Assembly (NCBI GenBank): GCA_003131705.1
Contig: PKUY01000176.1
Span: 9,003 to 16,630, forward strand
Length of the DNA: 7,628 nucleotides
Source: Acidobacteriota bacterium
Lineage (GTDB): Bacteria; Acidobacteriota; Terriglobia; Acidiferrales; UBA7541
Direction of reading: 5' to 3'
Shown one piece after another: positions 1 to 7,628 of this stretch. Below the pieces are notes generated by a model, which was given only the letters and a program-made list of their open reading frames with translations, was not told the DNA's origin and did not search any database. The stretch's first letter is position 1, and each line of letters begins with the position of its first letter. The position numbers and the translations under genes were made by a program.

Positions 1-1127
1 GGTGGATCGGAATCGGCCACGCTGGCACGCTGATCTCCGCAATCCTTCTTCTTTTGCACCAGAAGTGGCGCACCACCATCAACCGCTTTGCGGAAACGAT
101 GACGATTTTTGCCGTGATGTGCGCGGGGGCCTTTCCCCTGCTGCATATGGGCCGCCCCTGGCTGTTCTTCTATCTGATGCCGTATCCCAACCCGATGTGG
201 ATGTGGCCGCAGTTCCGCAGCCCTCTCGTATGGGACGTTTTCGCGGTATCAACGTATTTGACCGTTTCGCTGCTGTTTTGGTTTGTAGGATTGATTCCGG
301 ACTTTGCGACGCTGCGCGATCGCGCTAAAACCAAAGTCTCAAAGATTGTCTACGGCATGCTCTCGATGGGCTGGCGCGGCTCGGCGGTGCACTGGTCCCG
401 CTATGAGACAGCCTCGCTACTGCTGGCTGGTCTTGCAACGCCACTGGTCGTTTCCGTCCACACCGTAGTGAGCTTCGATTTCACGATCGCGCTCGTTCCT
501 GGCTGGCACAGCACGATTTTTCCGCCTTACTTCGTCGCCGGAGCTATTTATTCCGGCTTCGCCATGGTTTTGACGCTGGCGATTCCCGTGCGCAAGATTT
601 ATCACCTGGAAGATCTTATCACGAAGCGCCATCTCGACATCATGGCCAAGGTGATGCTCGCCACGGGTCTGATCGTCGCCTATGGCTATGTCACGGAAAC
701 TTTCATGGCGTTTTACAGCGGCAGCCAGTACGAAAGCTTCATGATGCTGAACCGTCTCAAAGGCCCCTACTGGCCGCTCTACTGGATGCTGATTGCGTGC
801 AATATCGTGATTCCGCAATCGCTTTGGTCGGGTAAATTGCGCCGGAATATTGCGTGGCTGTTCATCGTTTCGTTGGTCGTTAACGTCGGAATGTGGCTCG
901 AGCGCTTCGTAATCATCGTCATCAGCTTGCATCGCGATTTCATTCCTTCGTCGTGGGCTATGTACTACCCCACGCGATGGGACTGGGCCACGTACGTGGG
1001 CACGTTCGGGCTGTTCTTTACTCTGTTTTATCTCTTTATCCGTTTCCTGCCGATGATTTCGATCGTCGAAGCGCGCGCGCTGGTGCATGAAACGAATGAA
1101 GAAGCGCGCATAAAACACAAAAAATAG
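1..1127 (+). CDS. actC: ActC, NrfD-like quinol-binding membrane subunit of Alternative Complex III (5' partial)
   Basis: Integral membrane subunit of the NrfD/PsrC family. In ACIII it holds the quinol site facing ActB's Fe-S clusters and is a candidate for proton translocation. The reading frame is open to the left edge (first whole codon at 3-5, translating [13 protein letters not shown]), so the TTG at 54 is not the start. About nine hydrophobic helices are visible against about ten in the family, so roughly the first helix and N-terminal tail are missing. Family-like segments include [40 protein letters not shown] (456-482) and WLERFVIIV. The His and Asp of VHTVVSFDF lie in a helix and are plausible quinol or proton-path residues (inference). 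The charged C-terminal tail (EEARIKHKK) should be cytoplasmic. The TAG stop abuts the ATG of actA with no gap. The paralogue ActF is encoded downstream; ActC is preferred here because of these motifs and because no other actC lies between actB and actD. Confidence 0.93.
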   Translation, partial: WIGIGHAGTLISAILLLLHQKWRTTINRFAETMTIFAVMCAGAFPLLHMGRPWLFFYLMPYPNPMWMWPQFRSPLVWDVFAVSTYLTVSLLFWFVGLIPDFATLRDRAKTKVSKIVYGMLSMGWRGSAVHWSRYETASLLLAGLATPLVVSVHTVVSFDFTIALVPGWHSTIFPPYFVAGAIYSGFAMVLTLAIPVRKIYHLEDLITKRHLDIMAKVMLATGLIVAYGYVTETFMAFYSGSQYESFMMLNRLKGPYWPLYWMLIACNIVIPQSLWSGKLRRNIAWLFIVSLVVNVGMWLERFVIIVISLHRDFIPSSWAMYYPTRWDWATYVGTFGLFFTLFYLFIRFLPMISIVEARALVHETNEEARIKHKK

Positions 1128-1817
1128 ATGCCACAGATATTCCATCGCAGCACGAACATGATCTCGAGGTTCACGATCTATGGAGCGGTCGTGATCATTG
1201 GCGCGCTTGGTTACGCGCTCTACGCGATCGCGATGTCTCCGTGGTACACCGAGCAGAACATGGCGCGACAACAGCCCGTGCCCTTCAGCCACCGTCACCA
1301 TGCGGGCGAGCTCGGAATCGACTGCCGCTACTGCCATACCACTGTCGAGAAATCGTCGTTCGCGGGCGTGCCGCCGACGCAGACCTGCATGACCTGTCAC
1401 TCGCAGATTTGGACGAACTCATCGATGCTTGAGCCGGTTCGCGCGAGCTATCGCGACAACACGTCTCTCGCGTGGACGCGCGTTAATGCGCTGCCTGATT
1501 TCGTCTATTTCGATCACAGTATTCACGTTGCCAAAGGTGTCGGCTGCACCACGTGCCACGGACAGATTGCCGAGATGCCTCTGACTTACCGCGCCGGCAC
1601 TCTCTATATGTCCTGGTGTCTTGATTGTCATCGCCAGCCGGAAAAAAATCTCCGGCCGAAGGCTGAAGTGTTCAATCCGTTTTACGAGCCGCCTTCCAAA
1701 CACCACGCAGTGGCGTTCGACGGCAAGGAATATACCGATCAGCTCGCAATGGGCCGCGAACTGCGGCAGGAATATAACGTTCAAAGCCTGCAGTCCTGTT
1801 CGACGTGTCACCGGTGA
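1128..1817 (+). CDS. actA: ActA, membrane-anchored pentaheme cytochrome c subunit of Alternative Complex III
   Basis: Periplasmic multiheme cytochrome that takes electrons from the Fe-S clusters of ActB. Of 229 residues, about 17-36 form one hydrophobic helix that is probably an uncleaved N-terminal anchor. Five CxxCH heme sites follow, at residues 66-70 (CRYCH), 87-91 (CMTCH), 140-144 (CTTCH), 164-168 (CLDCH) and 224-228 (CSTCH). Extra histidines (H55, H57, H58, H130, H133, H192, H193) are candidate distal ligands. The protein ends one residue after the last heme motif (CHR-stop). The start MPQIFHRSTN matches the family's usual N-terminus; a later ATG at residue 11 would remove it, so the first ATG is preferred. 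That ATG follows the actC stop directly and has no strong Shine-Dalgarno sequence, which suggests translational coupling. actB starts 10 bases downstream. Five hemes match the pentaheme ActA known from Rhodothermus marinus. Confidence 0.95.
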   Translation: MPQIFHRSTNMISRFTIYGAVVIIGALGYALYAIAMSPWYTEQNMARQQPVPFSHRHHAGELGIDCRYCHTTVEKSSFAGVPPTQTCMTCHSQIWTNSSMLEPVRASYRDNTSLAWTRVNALPDFVYFDHSIHVAKGVGCTTCHGQIAEMPLTYRAGTLYMSWCLDCHRQPEKNLRPKAEVFNPFYEPPSKHHAVAFDGKEYTDQLAMGRELRQEYNVQSLQSCSTCHR

Positions 1818-1827
1818 AAGCTAAACA

Positions 1828-4800
1828 ATGAATCAAGACTCTAGCCCGAAGAATTCGATCGATCTCGACCTCGCGCGCACGAAGCTTGCCGGCGCAGGCG
1901 GCCGCCGTTTGTGGCAGAGCCTGGAAGAGCTGTCGGAAACGCCGCAATATCGCGAATTTCTTGAGAACGAATTTCCGGGGAATGCAGGCAGTGCGGAAAA
2001 AGACGCGGATGCGATTAACCGTCGCGACGTTCTGAAATTGATGGCCGCGTCGGCCGCGATGGCAGGTCTGAGCGCCTGCACGAAGTTGCCAACCGAGAAG
2101 ATCGTTCCTTACGTTCACCCGCCCGAACAGATCGTCGCGGGGCGCCCACTTTTCTATGCCACTTCGATGCCGCAAGCGGGCGTCGCAACGGGCTTGCTGG
2201 TCGAAAGCCACATGGGCCGGCCCACAAAAATCGAAGGCAATCCCGAGCACCCCGGCAGCCTAGGCGCCACCGATATCTTCGCGCAGGCCTCGATCCTGAC
2301 GCTCTACGATCCCGACCGCTCGCAGACCGTTATGCACGAAGGCCGCGTCACGAGTTGGGCGGACTTTGCCGGGCAGATGGGCAACGCGCGTACGAGCCTC
2401 TCGATGAAGGGCGCGGGCATGCGCCTTTTGACGAAGACGATCACCTCTCCGACGCTGGGAGCGCAGATCAAGAGTCTTCTCGCTCAGTATCCGGAAGCCA
2501 AGTGGCATCAGTATGAGCCCTGCGGCGGGGATTCCGCGCGTGAAGGCGCGCGCCTCGCTTTCGGCAAGCCGGTCAACATGGTGTATCGCTTCGATCAGGC
2601 GGACGTGATCGTTTCGCTCGAAGCGGATTTCCTCTCCACTGGTCCGGGACACGTACGCTACGCGCGCGATTTTGCTTCGCGTCGCGATCTTTCCGCGGGC
2701 CCATCGTCGAAGTTGAACCGCCTTTACGTCGCCGAAAGCATGACGACGAACACCGGCGCCGTATCCGATCATCGCCTCCCGCTGTGTTCCGCGGATATCG
2801 ACGATCTCGCGCGCCAGCTTGCGGTTCTGGCGGGCATTTCCGTTCCGCCCAGCGTGAACGCAAGCTCCAAAATTCATAGCGAATGGGTCAGCGCCGTCTG
2901 GCTCGATCTGGCCGCTCACCGCGGATCGTCTCTGGTGATTGCGGGCGAGCATCAGCCCGCGTTCGTGCACGCGCTCGCCCATGGTATTAACGCAACGCTT
3001 GGCAACGTCGGTAAAACGGTCGTTTACACCGAGTCGCTTGAACCGAATCCCGTCAATCAACTCGAGTCGCTTCGCGAGCTCGTCAACGATTTGAACGCCG
3101 GCAAAGTGGATTTTCTGGTTATCCTCGGCGGCAATCCTGTCTATGACGCGCCTGCCGATTTTGATTTTGCATCAGCTCTAAAAAAAGCGACGCTGCGCGT
3201 GCATCACGGCCTCTACAAAGATGAGACGGAAGAGCTTTGCCACTGGCACGCTCCCGCCTCGCACTACCTCGAATCTTGGAGCGACGCTCGCGCGTTCGAT
3301 GGGACCGTGGGCATCATCCAGCCGCTGATTTCGCCGCTCTATGACGGCCATTCCGCCCATGAAGTGATCGCGCTCTTCACTGGCGACGCCGCAAAATCCG
3401 GCCACGATCTGGTTCGCAGTTACTGGCAAGGCCAACGTCCGGAGAAGGACAAAGCCTTCGAAGCATTGTGGGAGACCTCGCTGCACGACGGCGTGCTCGC
3501 TGGGACCGCACTGCCCGCGATTTCCGTAGCGCCCCGTGCGGACATTGCAAGTCAGGGCGGCGCGCAAGTGGCGCAGAGCGACGCCAACGCACTTGAGGTT
3601 GTTTTCCGTCCCGATCCAGCGATTGGCGATGGTGAATTTTCCAATAATTCCTGGCTGCAGGAACTTCCGAAGCCCATCACACGCCTCACTTGGGACAACG
3701 CCGCGATGATCAGCCCTGCTACGGCGCAGCAGTTAGGCCTGACTACGGGTGATTACGTCACGCTTCGGCTCGCCGGCCGCGAGATGCATGCCGGTGTGTA
3801 CATGGTTACCGGCCACGCAGACAAGTCCATCACTTTGCATCTGGGCTATGGTCGCCGTCTCGGCGGTAGTATCGGAACGGGCCCGGGTTTCAACGCCTAT
3901 CTTCTCCGTACTTCGTCGGGCGCTTGGATGGCGCGTGGTCTTCAGATCGAAAAGACAGGCCAGAAATACTATTTCGCGTCCACGCAGCAGCAATACACCA
4001 TCGACACCGAAGGCCACCCGGCGGAAGAAGAGAGCAACGCGGCATTCAACCGCGATTTGGTCCGCATCGCCACGTTCGACGAATTCCAGAAGAACCCGAA
4101 CTTTGCAAAGGATCCGGCGGAGCCGTTCATCAATGGCAGGGAATTGACCATGTATCCTGGTCACAAATACGAAGGCTATGCGTGGGGCATGTCGATCGAC
4201 TTGAATCGTTGCATCGGCTGCAACGCGTGCGTGGTCGCCTGCCAGTCGGAAAACAACATCGCCGTTGTTGGCAAGGATCAGGTAGCCCGCGGCCGCGCGA
4301 TGCACTGGATTCGCATCGATACATATTTCCGCGGCAACCTCGAGAGTCCCGAGGTGTATTACGAGCCGCTGCCCTGCATGCAGTGCGAAAACGCGCCGTG
4401 CGAGTACGTCTGCCCGGTCGGAGCCACCACGCACAGCTCCGAAGGCCTGAATGACATGACCTACAACCGTTGCGTTGGCACGCGGTACTGCTCAAATAAT
4501 TGTCCGTACAAGGTTCGCCGTTTCAATTTCTATCTCTACTCCGATTACAACACGCCGAGCCTTTACGGCATGCGCAATCCGAACGTCACCGTGCGCAGCC
4601 GCGGCGTGATGGAAAAGTGCACGTACTGCGTCCAGCGGATCAACGCGGCGAAGATCCGGTCCGAAGTGGAAAATCGAACCATTCGCGAGGGCGAGATTGT
4701 CACTGCATGCCAGAGCGTGTGCCCCGCCGAAGCGATCGTGTTCGGGAATGTGAACGATCCTGCAAGCCGCGTTTCAAAGCTGAAAGCGCAAACCCGCAAT

Positions 4801-4887
4801 TACGGCTTGCTTGAAGAATTGAACACCCGGCCGCGCACGACCTATCTCGCGCGCGTACGGAATCCCAATCCGGAGATTCGCGACTAG
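1828..4887 (+). CDS. actB: ActB, Tat-exported molybdopterin-oxidoreductase-like / multi-[Fe-S] fusion subunit of Alternative Complex III
   Basis: Periplasmic electron-transfer core of ACIII, 1019 residues, the usual fused form. Residues 1-64 are a family-typical extended N-region (around [16 protein letters not shown]), then a twin-arginine motif NRRDVLK (R65, R66), a hydrophobic stretch and a lipobox-like LSAC with C84, so Tat export with possible lipid anchoring is likely. Residues about 100-785 resemble molybdopterin oxidoreductases, with a C-terminal barrel-type domain from about 590 to 700. The CxxC-type N-terminal Fe-S motif of the catalytic enzymes is absent, as is known for ActB, which binds no molybdenum cofactor. 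Residues 790-985 form a PsrB/NrfC-like domain with cysteines C795/798/801/805, C850/853/858/862, C882/888/892, C931/934 and C961/965. This fits three [4Fe-4S] and one [3Fe-4S] cluster; T885 stands where one cysteine would be. A weak GGTGA (1813-1817) precedes the ATG. actD follows after 26 bases, where actC would normally be. Confidence 0.96.
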   Translation: MNQDSSPKNSIDLDLARTKLAGAGGRRLWQSLEELSETPQYREFLENEFPGNAGSAEKDADAINRRDVLKLMAASAAMAGLSACTKLPTEKIVPYVHPPEQIVAGRPLFYATSMPQAGVATGLLVESHMGRPTKIEGNPEHPGSLGATDIFAQASILTLYDPDRSQTVMHEGRVTSWADFAGQMGNARTSLSMKGAGMRLLTKTITSPTLGAQIKSLLAQYPEAKWHQYEPCGGDSAREGARLAFGKPVNMVYRFDQADVIVSLEADFLSTGPGHVRYARDFASRRDLSAGPSSKLNRLYVAESMTTNTGAVSDHRLPLCSADIDDLARQLAVLAGISVPPSVNASSKIHSEWVSAVWLDLAAHRGSSLVIAGEHQPAFVHALAHGINATLGNVGKTVVYTESLEPNPVNQLESLRELVNDLNAGKVDFLVILGGNPVYDAPADFDFASALKKATLRVHHGLYKDETEELCHWHAPASHYLESWSDARAFDGTVGIIQPLISPLYDGHSAHEVIALFTGDAAKSGHDLVRSYWQGQRPEKDKAFEALWETSLHDGVLAGTALPAISVAPRADIASQGGAQVAQSDANALEVVFRPDPAIGDGEFSNNSWLQELPKPITRLTWDNAAMISPATAQQLGLTTGDYVTLRLAGREMHAGVYMVTGHADKSITLHLGYGRRLGGSIGTGPGFNAYLLRTSSGAWMARGLQIEKTGQKYYFASTQQQYTIDTEGHPAEEESNAAFNRDLVRIATFDEFQKNPNFAKDPAEPFINGRELTMYPGHKYEGYAWGMSIDLNRCIGCNACVVACQSENNIAVVGKDQVARGRAMHWIRIDTYFRGNLESPEVYYEPLPCMQCENAPCEYVCPVGATTHSSEGLNDMTYNRCVGTRYCSNNCPYKVRRFNFYLYSDYNTPSLYGMRNPNVTVRSRGVMEKCTYCVQRINAAKIRSEVENRTIREGEIVTACQSVCPAEAIVFGNVNDPASRVSKLKAQTRNYGLLEELNTRPRTTYLARVRNPNPEIRD

Positions 4888-4913
4888 CGCCGCACGAGAG
4901 CGGCATTGGCATC

Positions 4914-5450
4914 ATGGACCATAAGCCCATGTACGGTTTGATGGCTGAATTCGAGACGCCCGAGCAGGTGCTCGAGGCGGCGCATCGCACGCGCGAAGCC
5001 GGTTACCGGCGCATTGATGCGTTTTCGCCGATTCCGGTCGAGGGTCTGGCCGAAGCGGTTGGTTTCGATTGGACCGTTCTTCCGTTCATGGTTTTTTTCG
5101 GCGGATTGGGCGGTGGCTGCACTGGTTTCGGAATGTGCTACTACGCAAACGTGATCAGCTTCCCACTGAACATTGGCGGTAAACCTTTCAATAGCTGGCC
5201 GATGTGGATTCCGATCACATTCGAGCTGACGATCCTGGGTGCGGCCCTCACGGCCGTGTTCGGAATGCTCGCTCTGAACGGACTGCCGACGCCGTACCAC
5301 CCGACGTTCAACGTCGAGCGATTTGCGCTTGCTTCGTCGGATCGTTTCTTTTTGTGCATAAAATCCCGGGACAAGAAATTCGATCTGCCGCAGACGAAAG
5401 CGTTTTTAGAAGGTTTGCACCCGCGTGGAGTATTTGAAATTGAGAATTGA
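4914..5450 (+). CDS. actD: ActD, DUF3341 two-helix membrane subunit of Alternative Complex III
   Basis: Small structural membrane subunit of ACIII with no known cofactor, 178 residues, the usual size. The N-terminal part ([18 protein letters not shown]) is the family hallmark, a small soluble domain before the membrane part. Two hydrophobic helices lie at about residues 55-78, rich in glycine (FFGGLGGGC), and 99-122, with the conserved-looking [14 protein letters not shown] segment before and into the second. The C-terminal part ([13 protein letters not shown], then [14 protein letters not shown]) also matches the family. By analogy both ends face the cytoplasm. The ATG at 4914 is chosen; ATG 4929 (M6) is an alternative that many homologues would match, and neither has a strong ribosome binding site. 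The 3' end overlaps the start of actE by 26 bases, which implies coupled translation. Confidence 0.92.
   Translation: MDHKPMYGLMAEFETPEQVLEAAHRTREAGYRRIDAFSPIPVEGLAEAVGFDWTVLPFMVFFGGLGGGCTGFGMCYYANVISFPLNIGGKPFNSWPMWIPITFELTILGAALTAVFGMLALNGLPTPYHPTFNVERFALASSDRFFLCIKSRDKKFDLPQTKAFLEGLHPRGVFEIEN
5408..5413 (+). promoter_or_regulatory. Putative ribosome binding site for actE
   Basis: AGAAGG sits inside the 3' end of actD, 11 bases before GTG 5425. It supports the longer actE start. A competing GGAG (5427-5430) would serve TTG 5440, so the true start is undecided. Confidence 0.45.
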
Positions 5451-6093
5451 ACTCGGACAGAGCGGCACCGCAAGTCGCGGCCACGCATCATCGGGCCGTT
5501 CGCTCGCTCGCGGTCTCACGATCGTATGCCTGGGTGCGGTTGCCATGCTGCTCTTCGGCTGCCGGCTGGATATGCATCTTCAGCCGAAGTATTTGCCGTA
5601 TCAGCCGACCGATTTCTTTGCGGATGGCCGTTCCGAGCGCCAGCCGATTCCCGGCACAATTGCTCGCGGGCAGTTGCGCCTCGATGAACTTTTTTATGCG
5701 GGTCGGGAAAACGGTGTCGTTTCGAATAAGTTTCCGTTTCCGATCACGCGCGCGGATCTCGACCGCGGCCGTGAACGCTACAATGTCTATTGCACGCCCT
5801 GTCATGACTACACGGGCACGGGCCGTGGCATGATCGTCCAGCGCGGATTTCCGCAGCCGCCTTCATACCACATTCAGCGGCTGCGCGACGCTCCTGTCGG
5901 ACACTTTTACGAAGTCATGACCAACGGATTTGGCGTGATGTATAGCTATGCGGCGCGTATCGAGCCCGCGGATCGTTGGAGGATTGCCGCTTACATTCGC
6001 GTCCTTCAATTGAGCCGGAACGCGACGGTCCAGGATGTGCCGGCGGACGAACGCCAGAACTTAACACAGCAATCAGCGGAGCAATCGCAATGA
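5425..6093 (+). CDS. actE: ActE, monoheme cytochrome c lipoprotein subunit of Alternative Complex III
   Basis: Periplasmic class-I type cytochrome c that probably passes electrons from ActA to the external acceptor or oxidase. Of 222 residues, a hydrophobic segment at 31-45 ends in the lipobox LFGC (C46), giving a predicted lipid-anchored mature protein starting CRLDMH. Family-typical segments follow: [20 protein letters not shown], then one heme site CTPCH at 123-127 (from base 5791), and a probable axial methionine M172 in FGVMYSYA. The C-terminal helix is [18 protein letters not shown] at 5425 is taken as the start because AGAAGG lies 11 bases upstream; TTG at 5440, preceded by GGAG at 5427-5430, is a credible alternative. 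Either way the hydrophilic region before the signal core is long (about 25-30 residues). It overlaps actD by 26 bases and actF by four bases (ATGA). Confidence 0.93.
   Translation: MEYLKLRIELGQSGTASRGHASSGRSLARGLTIVCLGAVAMLLFGCRLDMHLQPKYLPYQPTDFFADGRSERQPIPGTIARGQLRLDELFYAGRENGVVSNKFPFPITRADLDRGRERYNVYCTPCHDYTGTGRGMIVQRGFPQPPSYHIQRLRDAPVGHFYEVMTNGFGVMYSYAARIEPADRWRIAAYIRVLQLSRNATVQDVPADERQNLTQQSAEQSQ
6078..6081 (+). promoter_or_regulatory. Ribosome binding site for actF
   Basis: GGAG lies 8 bases before ATG 6090. It decides the actF start at 6090 against an in-frame upstream start at 5976, which would overlap actE by more than 100 bases and adds residues unlike the family. Confidence 0.7.
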
Positions 6094-7295
6094 ACTCGTC
6101 GGACACAGTTCGGCCGCCGATCGATCGCGCACAAAGGGCGGCGCTAGCGTTCGGCGTAATCGGTCTAATTGTCGCCGTGATCCTGGGCTTTCTCCACTCC
6201 CGCGCGCAAGACACTTTCGGCTGGCAGGAATTTTTTCAGTCCTATATTTTCGCCTACGTCTACTGCGTCGCTTTTCCTCTGGGCTGCCTCGCGGTTCTGA
6301 TGGTCCATCATCTGACGGGCGGCTGGTGGGGCTATCCCATTCGCCGAATACTCGAAGCCGGCTCGCGGACGATCTGGTTCATGGGTATTCTGTTTATTCC
6401 GATTCTGTTTGGGATGTCCCGCATTTATTCCTGGGCGCGCCCGGCGGATGTGGCTGCTGATGCGCTTCTTGAGTACAAGAGCCCGTACTTGAATCCGGCT
6501 TTTTTCACCGTGCGCACGGTGATCTATTTCGCGATCTGGATTACGCTCGCTTACTTCCTTAACAAATGGTCTGTCGAGCAGGATCGCACCGCCGATCCTA
6601 GACTCAAGTTCCGCATGGCAGCGCTCGCTGGGCCGGGCTTGGTTCTGTGGGCGCTCACGGCGTCGGGAGCCGCGATTGACTGGGTCATGTCGCTCGAGCC
6701 GCACTGGTTTTCCACTATCTACGGGATGCTTTTCATGGTCGTCAATTTGCTCGCGGCCATGGCGTTCTCGATCGTGATGCTACGCGTCCTCTCGGAGCAC
6801 GAGCCTCTGAAGGATTGCGTCGAGCCGAAGCGCTACGTCGATCTCGGTAACTTGATGCTGGCGTTCACGATGCTCTGGACCTACATGTCATTCTCGCAGT
6901 TCCTGATCATCTGGGCGGGCAACCTCAAGGACGAGATTCCTTGGTACATGGTTCGCGCTTTCGGAAAATGGGCATACGTCGCCGTGATATTGCTGCTCTT
7001 CCATTTCTTTTTCCCGTTTTTTCTACTGCTGCAGCGCCGCATCAAAAGGCGCTTGCGTACGCTGGCCATGGTCGCAGGCTGGATGGTGCTGCTGACGCTC
7101 GTGGATGTCTATTGGTTGGTGGTTCCTTCCTACGAGCAGGCGGCTCCTCAGTTTCGATTTCTGGATATCTGTGCAGTGATCGGTATCGGCGGCCTCTGGC
7201 TCGCGGCATTTCTAGGCCAGCTCAAGAAGTTGCCGCTGCTGCCGCTGCATGATCCACGATTTGAAGCAGTCTTGGAGCCTCAGCATGGCGACTAA
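6090..7295 (+). CDS. actF: ActF, second NrfD-like membrane subunit of Alternative Complex III
   Basis: Integral membrane paralogue of ActC, annotated in databases as quinol:cytochrome c oxidoreductase quinone-binding subunit 2. Of 401 residues from ATG 6090, ten hydrophobic helices can be picked out, starting at about 17-35 and 50-73, then segments around TIWFMGILFIPILFG, FTVRTVIYFAIWITLAYF, ALAGPGLVLWALTAS, MLFMVVNLLAAMAFS, LMLAFTMLWTYMSFSQFLI, WAYVAVILLLFHFFFPFFLL, MVAGWMVLLTLVDVYWLVVP and FLDICAVIGIGGLWLAAFLG. Ten helices match the known family. Typical motifs are AIDWVMSLEPHWFSTIYG, YMSFSQFLIIWAGNL and PWY after it. Whether ActF binds quinol itself is debated; a structural or proton-path role is possible. 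The start forms ATGA with the actE stop, and the 3' end overlaps the next gene by 11 bases, so it sits in the middle of a coupled transcript. Confidence 0.95.
   Translation: MNSSDTVRPPIDRAQRAALAFGVIGLIVAVILGFLHSRAQDTFGWQEFFQSYIFAYVYCVAFPLGCLAVLMVHHLTGGWWGYPIRRILEAGSRTIWFMGILFIPILFGMSRIYSWARPADVAADALLEYKSPYLNPAFFTVRTVIYFAIWITLAYFLNKWSVEQDRTADPRLKFRMAALAGPGLVLWALTASGAAIDWVMSLEPHWFSTIYGMLFMVVNLLAAMAFSIVMLRVLSEHEPLKDCVEPKRYVDLGNLMLAFTMLWTYMSFSQFLIIWAGNLKDEIPWYMVRAFGKWAYVAVILLLFHFFFPFFLLLQRRIKRRLRTLAMVAGWMVLLTLVDVYWLVVPSYEQAAPQFRFLDICAVIGIGGLWLAAFLGQLKKLPLLPLHDPRFEAVLEPQHGD
7274..7277 (+). promoter_or_regulatory. Ribosome binding site for the small membrane protein after actF
   Basis: GGAG inside the 3' end of actF, 7 bases before ATG 7285. 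Good sequence and spacing support the start of the last, truncated gene. Confidence 0.6.
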
Positions 7296-7628
7296 AGATC
7301 CGCGCAAACACCAGGACGCTGAAAACGGCCGTGGTCCCGGCTATGAGACGCGCGATGCCAACATCGCGGGCCTGCTACAATTCGCGTTCTGGATGGCCGT
7401 GATTCTTGCCGTCACGCTTGTGGGCATAAAGTTCTCGTTTAACTATTTCAAGAAGGTCGAGCCCATGGGTGAAATGGCTTCGCCCATGTTGAAAGCAACC
7501 GATCGCATGCTTCCGCCGAGTCCGCGGTTGCAGAGTCAGCCGCACCAAGAGCTGGTGGATTACTGCGCGGCACAGCAGCGGGAAGTTACCACCTACGGTT
7601 GGGTGGACCAACCAAGCGGCGTCGCGCG
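7285..7628 (+). CDS. Uncharacterised single-helix membrane protein with a YGWVD motif (3' partial)
   Basis: Function unknown. The frame from ATG 7285 is open to the window end (114 whole codons). It begins with a charged, polar N-terminus (residues 1-24, ending GYETRDAN), then one hydrophobic helix at about 27-50 (GLLQFAFWMAVILAV and on), a basic stretch FKK, then a proline-rich linker with LPPSPRLQSQP at about 76-86. It ends in TTYGWVDQPSGVAR at 102-115, the last residue only partly encoded. Proteins of this layout, with a PRLQ linker and a SYGWVD motif followed by a short helix, are known to me next to ACIII and caa3-type oxidase genes in Acidobacteriota and relatives, always as hypothetical. 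The 11-base overlap with actF and a good ribosome binding site imply co-expression. A role as an accessory or assembly subunit of ACIII or of a downstream oxidase is inference only. Confidence 0.85.
   Translation, partial: MATKDPRKHQDAENGRGPGYETRDANIAGLLQFAFWMAVILAVTLVGIKFSFNYFKKVEPMGEMASPMLKATDRMLPPSPRLQSQPHQELVDYCAAQQREVTTYGWVDQPSGVA

Noticed and set aside
54..56. TTG at 54 as the start of actC
   Set aside because: The frame stays open to the window edge and the upstream residues [13 protein letters not shown] are family-conserved membrane helix, so the gene begins before the window.
1066..1112. GCGCGC-rich palindromic bits near the actC 3' end as a terminator
   Set aside because: They are inside the coding sequence, form no clean stem with a following T run, and actA starts directly after the actC stop.
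417..1400. Long minus-strand open frame of 327 codons opposite actC and actA
   Set aside because: It is rich in Arg, His and Asp with no recognisable domain and lies antisense to two well-supported genes, a typical shadow frame in GC-rich DNA.
2260..3060. Minus-strand open frame of 266 codons within actB
   Set aside because: Antisense to the coding frame, no family resemblance, and composition (Arg-rich, low hydrophobic pattern) typical of a shadow.
3924..4454. Plus-strand frame of 176 codons overlapping the Fe-S part of actB
   Set aside because: It is an out-of-frame reading of actB with no ribosome binding site and an Arg/His-rich, repeat-like composition; the actB frame carries all the cysteine motifs.
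5976..6089. N-terminal extension of actF by 38 codons
   Set aside because: It would lie entirely within actE, lacks a supporting ribosome binding site and reads unlike the family; ATG 6090 has GGAG at the right distance and forms ATGA with the actE stop.
7375..7611. Minus-strand frame of 78 codons at the window end
   Set aside because: Antisense to the small membrane protein, which has a good ribosome binding site, a membrane helix and a family-like YGWVD motif.

Overview
The window is a single, compact, all-plus-strand operon segment encoding Alternative Complex III (ACIII, Act complex), the quinol:cytochrome c (or HiPIP) oxidoreductase that replaces the cytochrome bc1 complex in many bacteria. 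Every gene reads left to right. Gaps between genes are 0 to 26 bases or the genes overlap, so no stretch is left for a promoter, terminator, RNA gene or mobile element, and none was seen.

Layout: (1) 1-1127, actC, an NrfD-like membrane quinol-binding subunit cut at its 5' end by the window edge; (2) 1128-1817, actA, a membrane-anchored pentaheme cytochrome c; (3) 1828-4887, actB, a large exported iron-sulfur protein with an inactive molybdopterin-oxidoreductase-like domain fused to a four-cluster ferredoxin-like domain; (4) 4914-5450, actD, a two-helix DUF3341 membrane protein; (5) 5425-6093, actE, a monoheme cytochrome c lipoprotein; (6) 6090-7295, actF, a second NrfD-like membrane subunit; (7) 7285-window end, a small single-helix membrane protein of unknown function, cut at its 3' end.

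Together ActC (and perhaps ActF) would oxidise quinol in the membrane. Electrons would pass through the Fe-S clusters of ActB to the hemes of ActA and ActE, and from there to a soluble carrier or directly to a terminal oxidase. The most notable point is the gene order: the usual order is actA-B-C-D-E-F, but here actC lies immediately upstream of actA and nothing lies between actB and actD, giving C-A-B-D-E-F.

The organism is a GC-rich Gram-negative-type bacterium with Tat export and lipoprotein processing. The protein flavour and the YGWVD-type small protein after actF suggest Acidobacteriota or a related lineage (for example Gemmatimonadota), but this is from memory of family sequences and is only moderately supported. 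This is a known respiratory complex, not a wholly new system; the undescribed parts are the gene permutation and the uncharacterised small membrane protein at the end.
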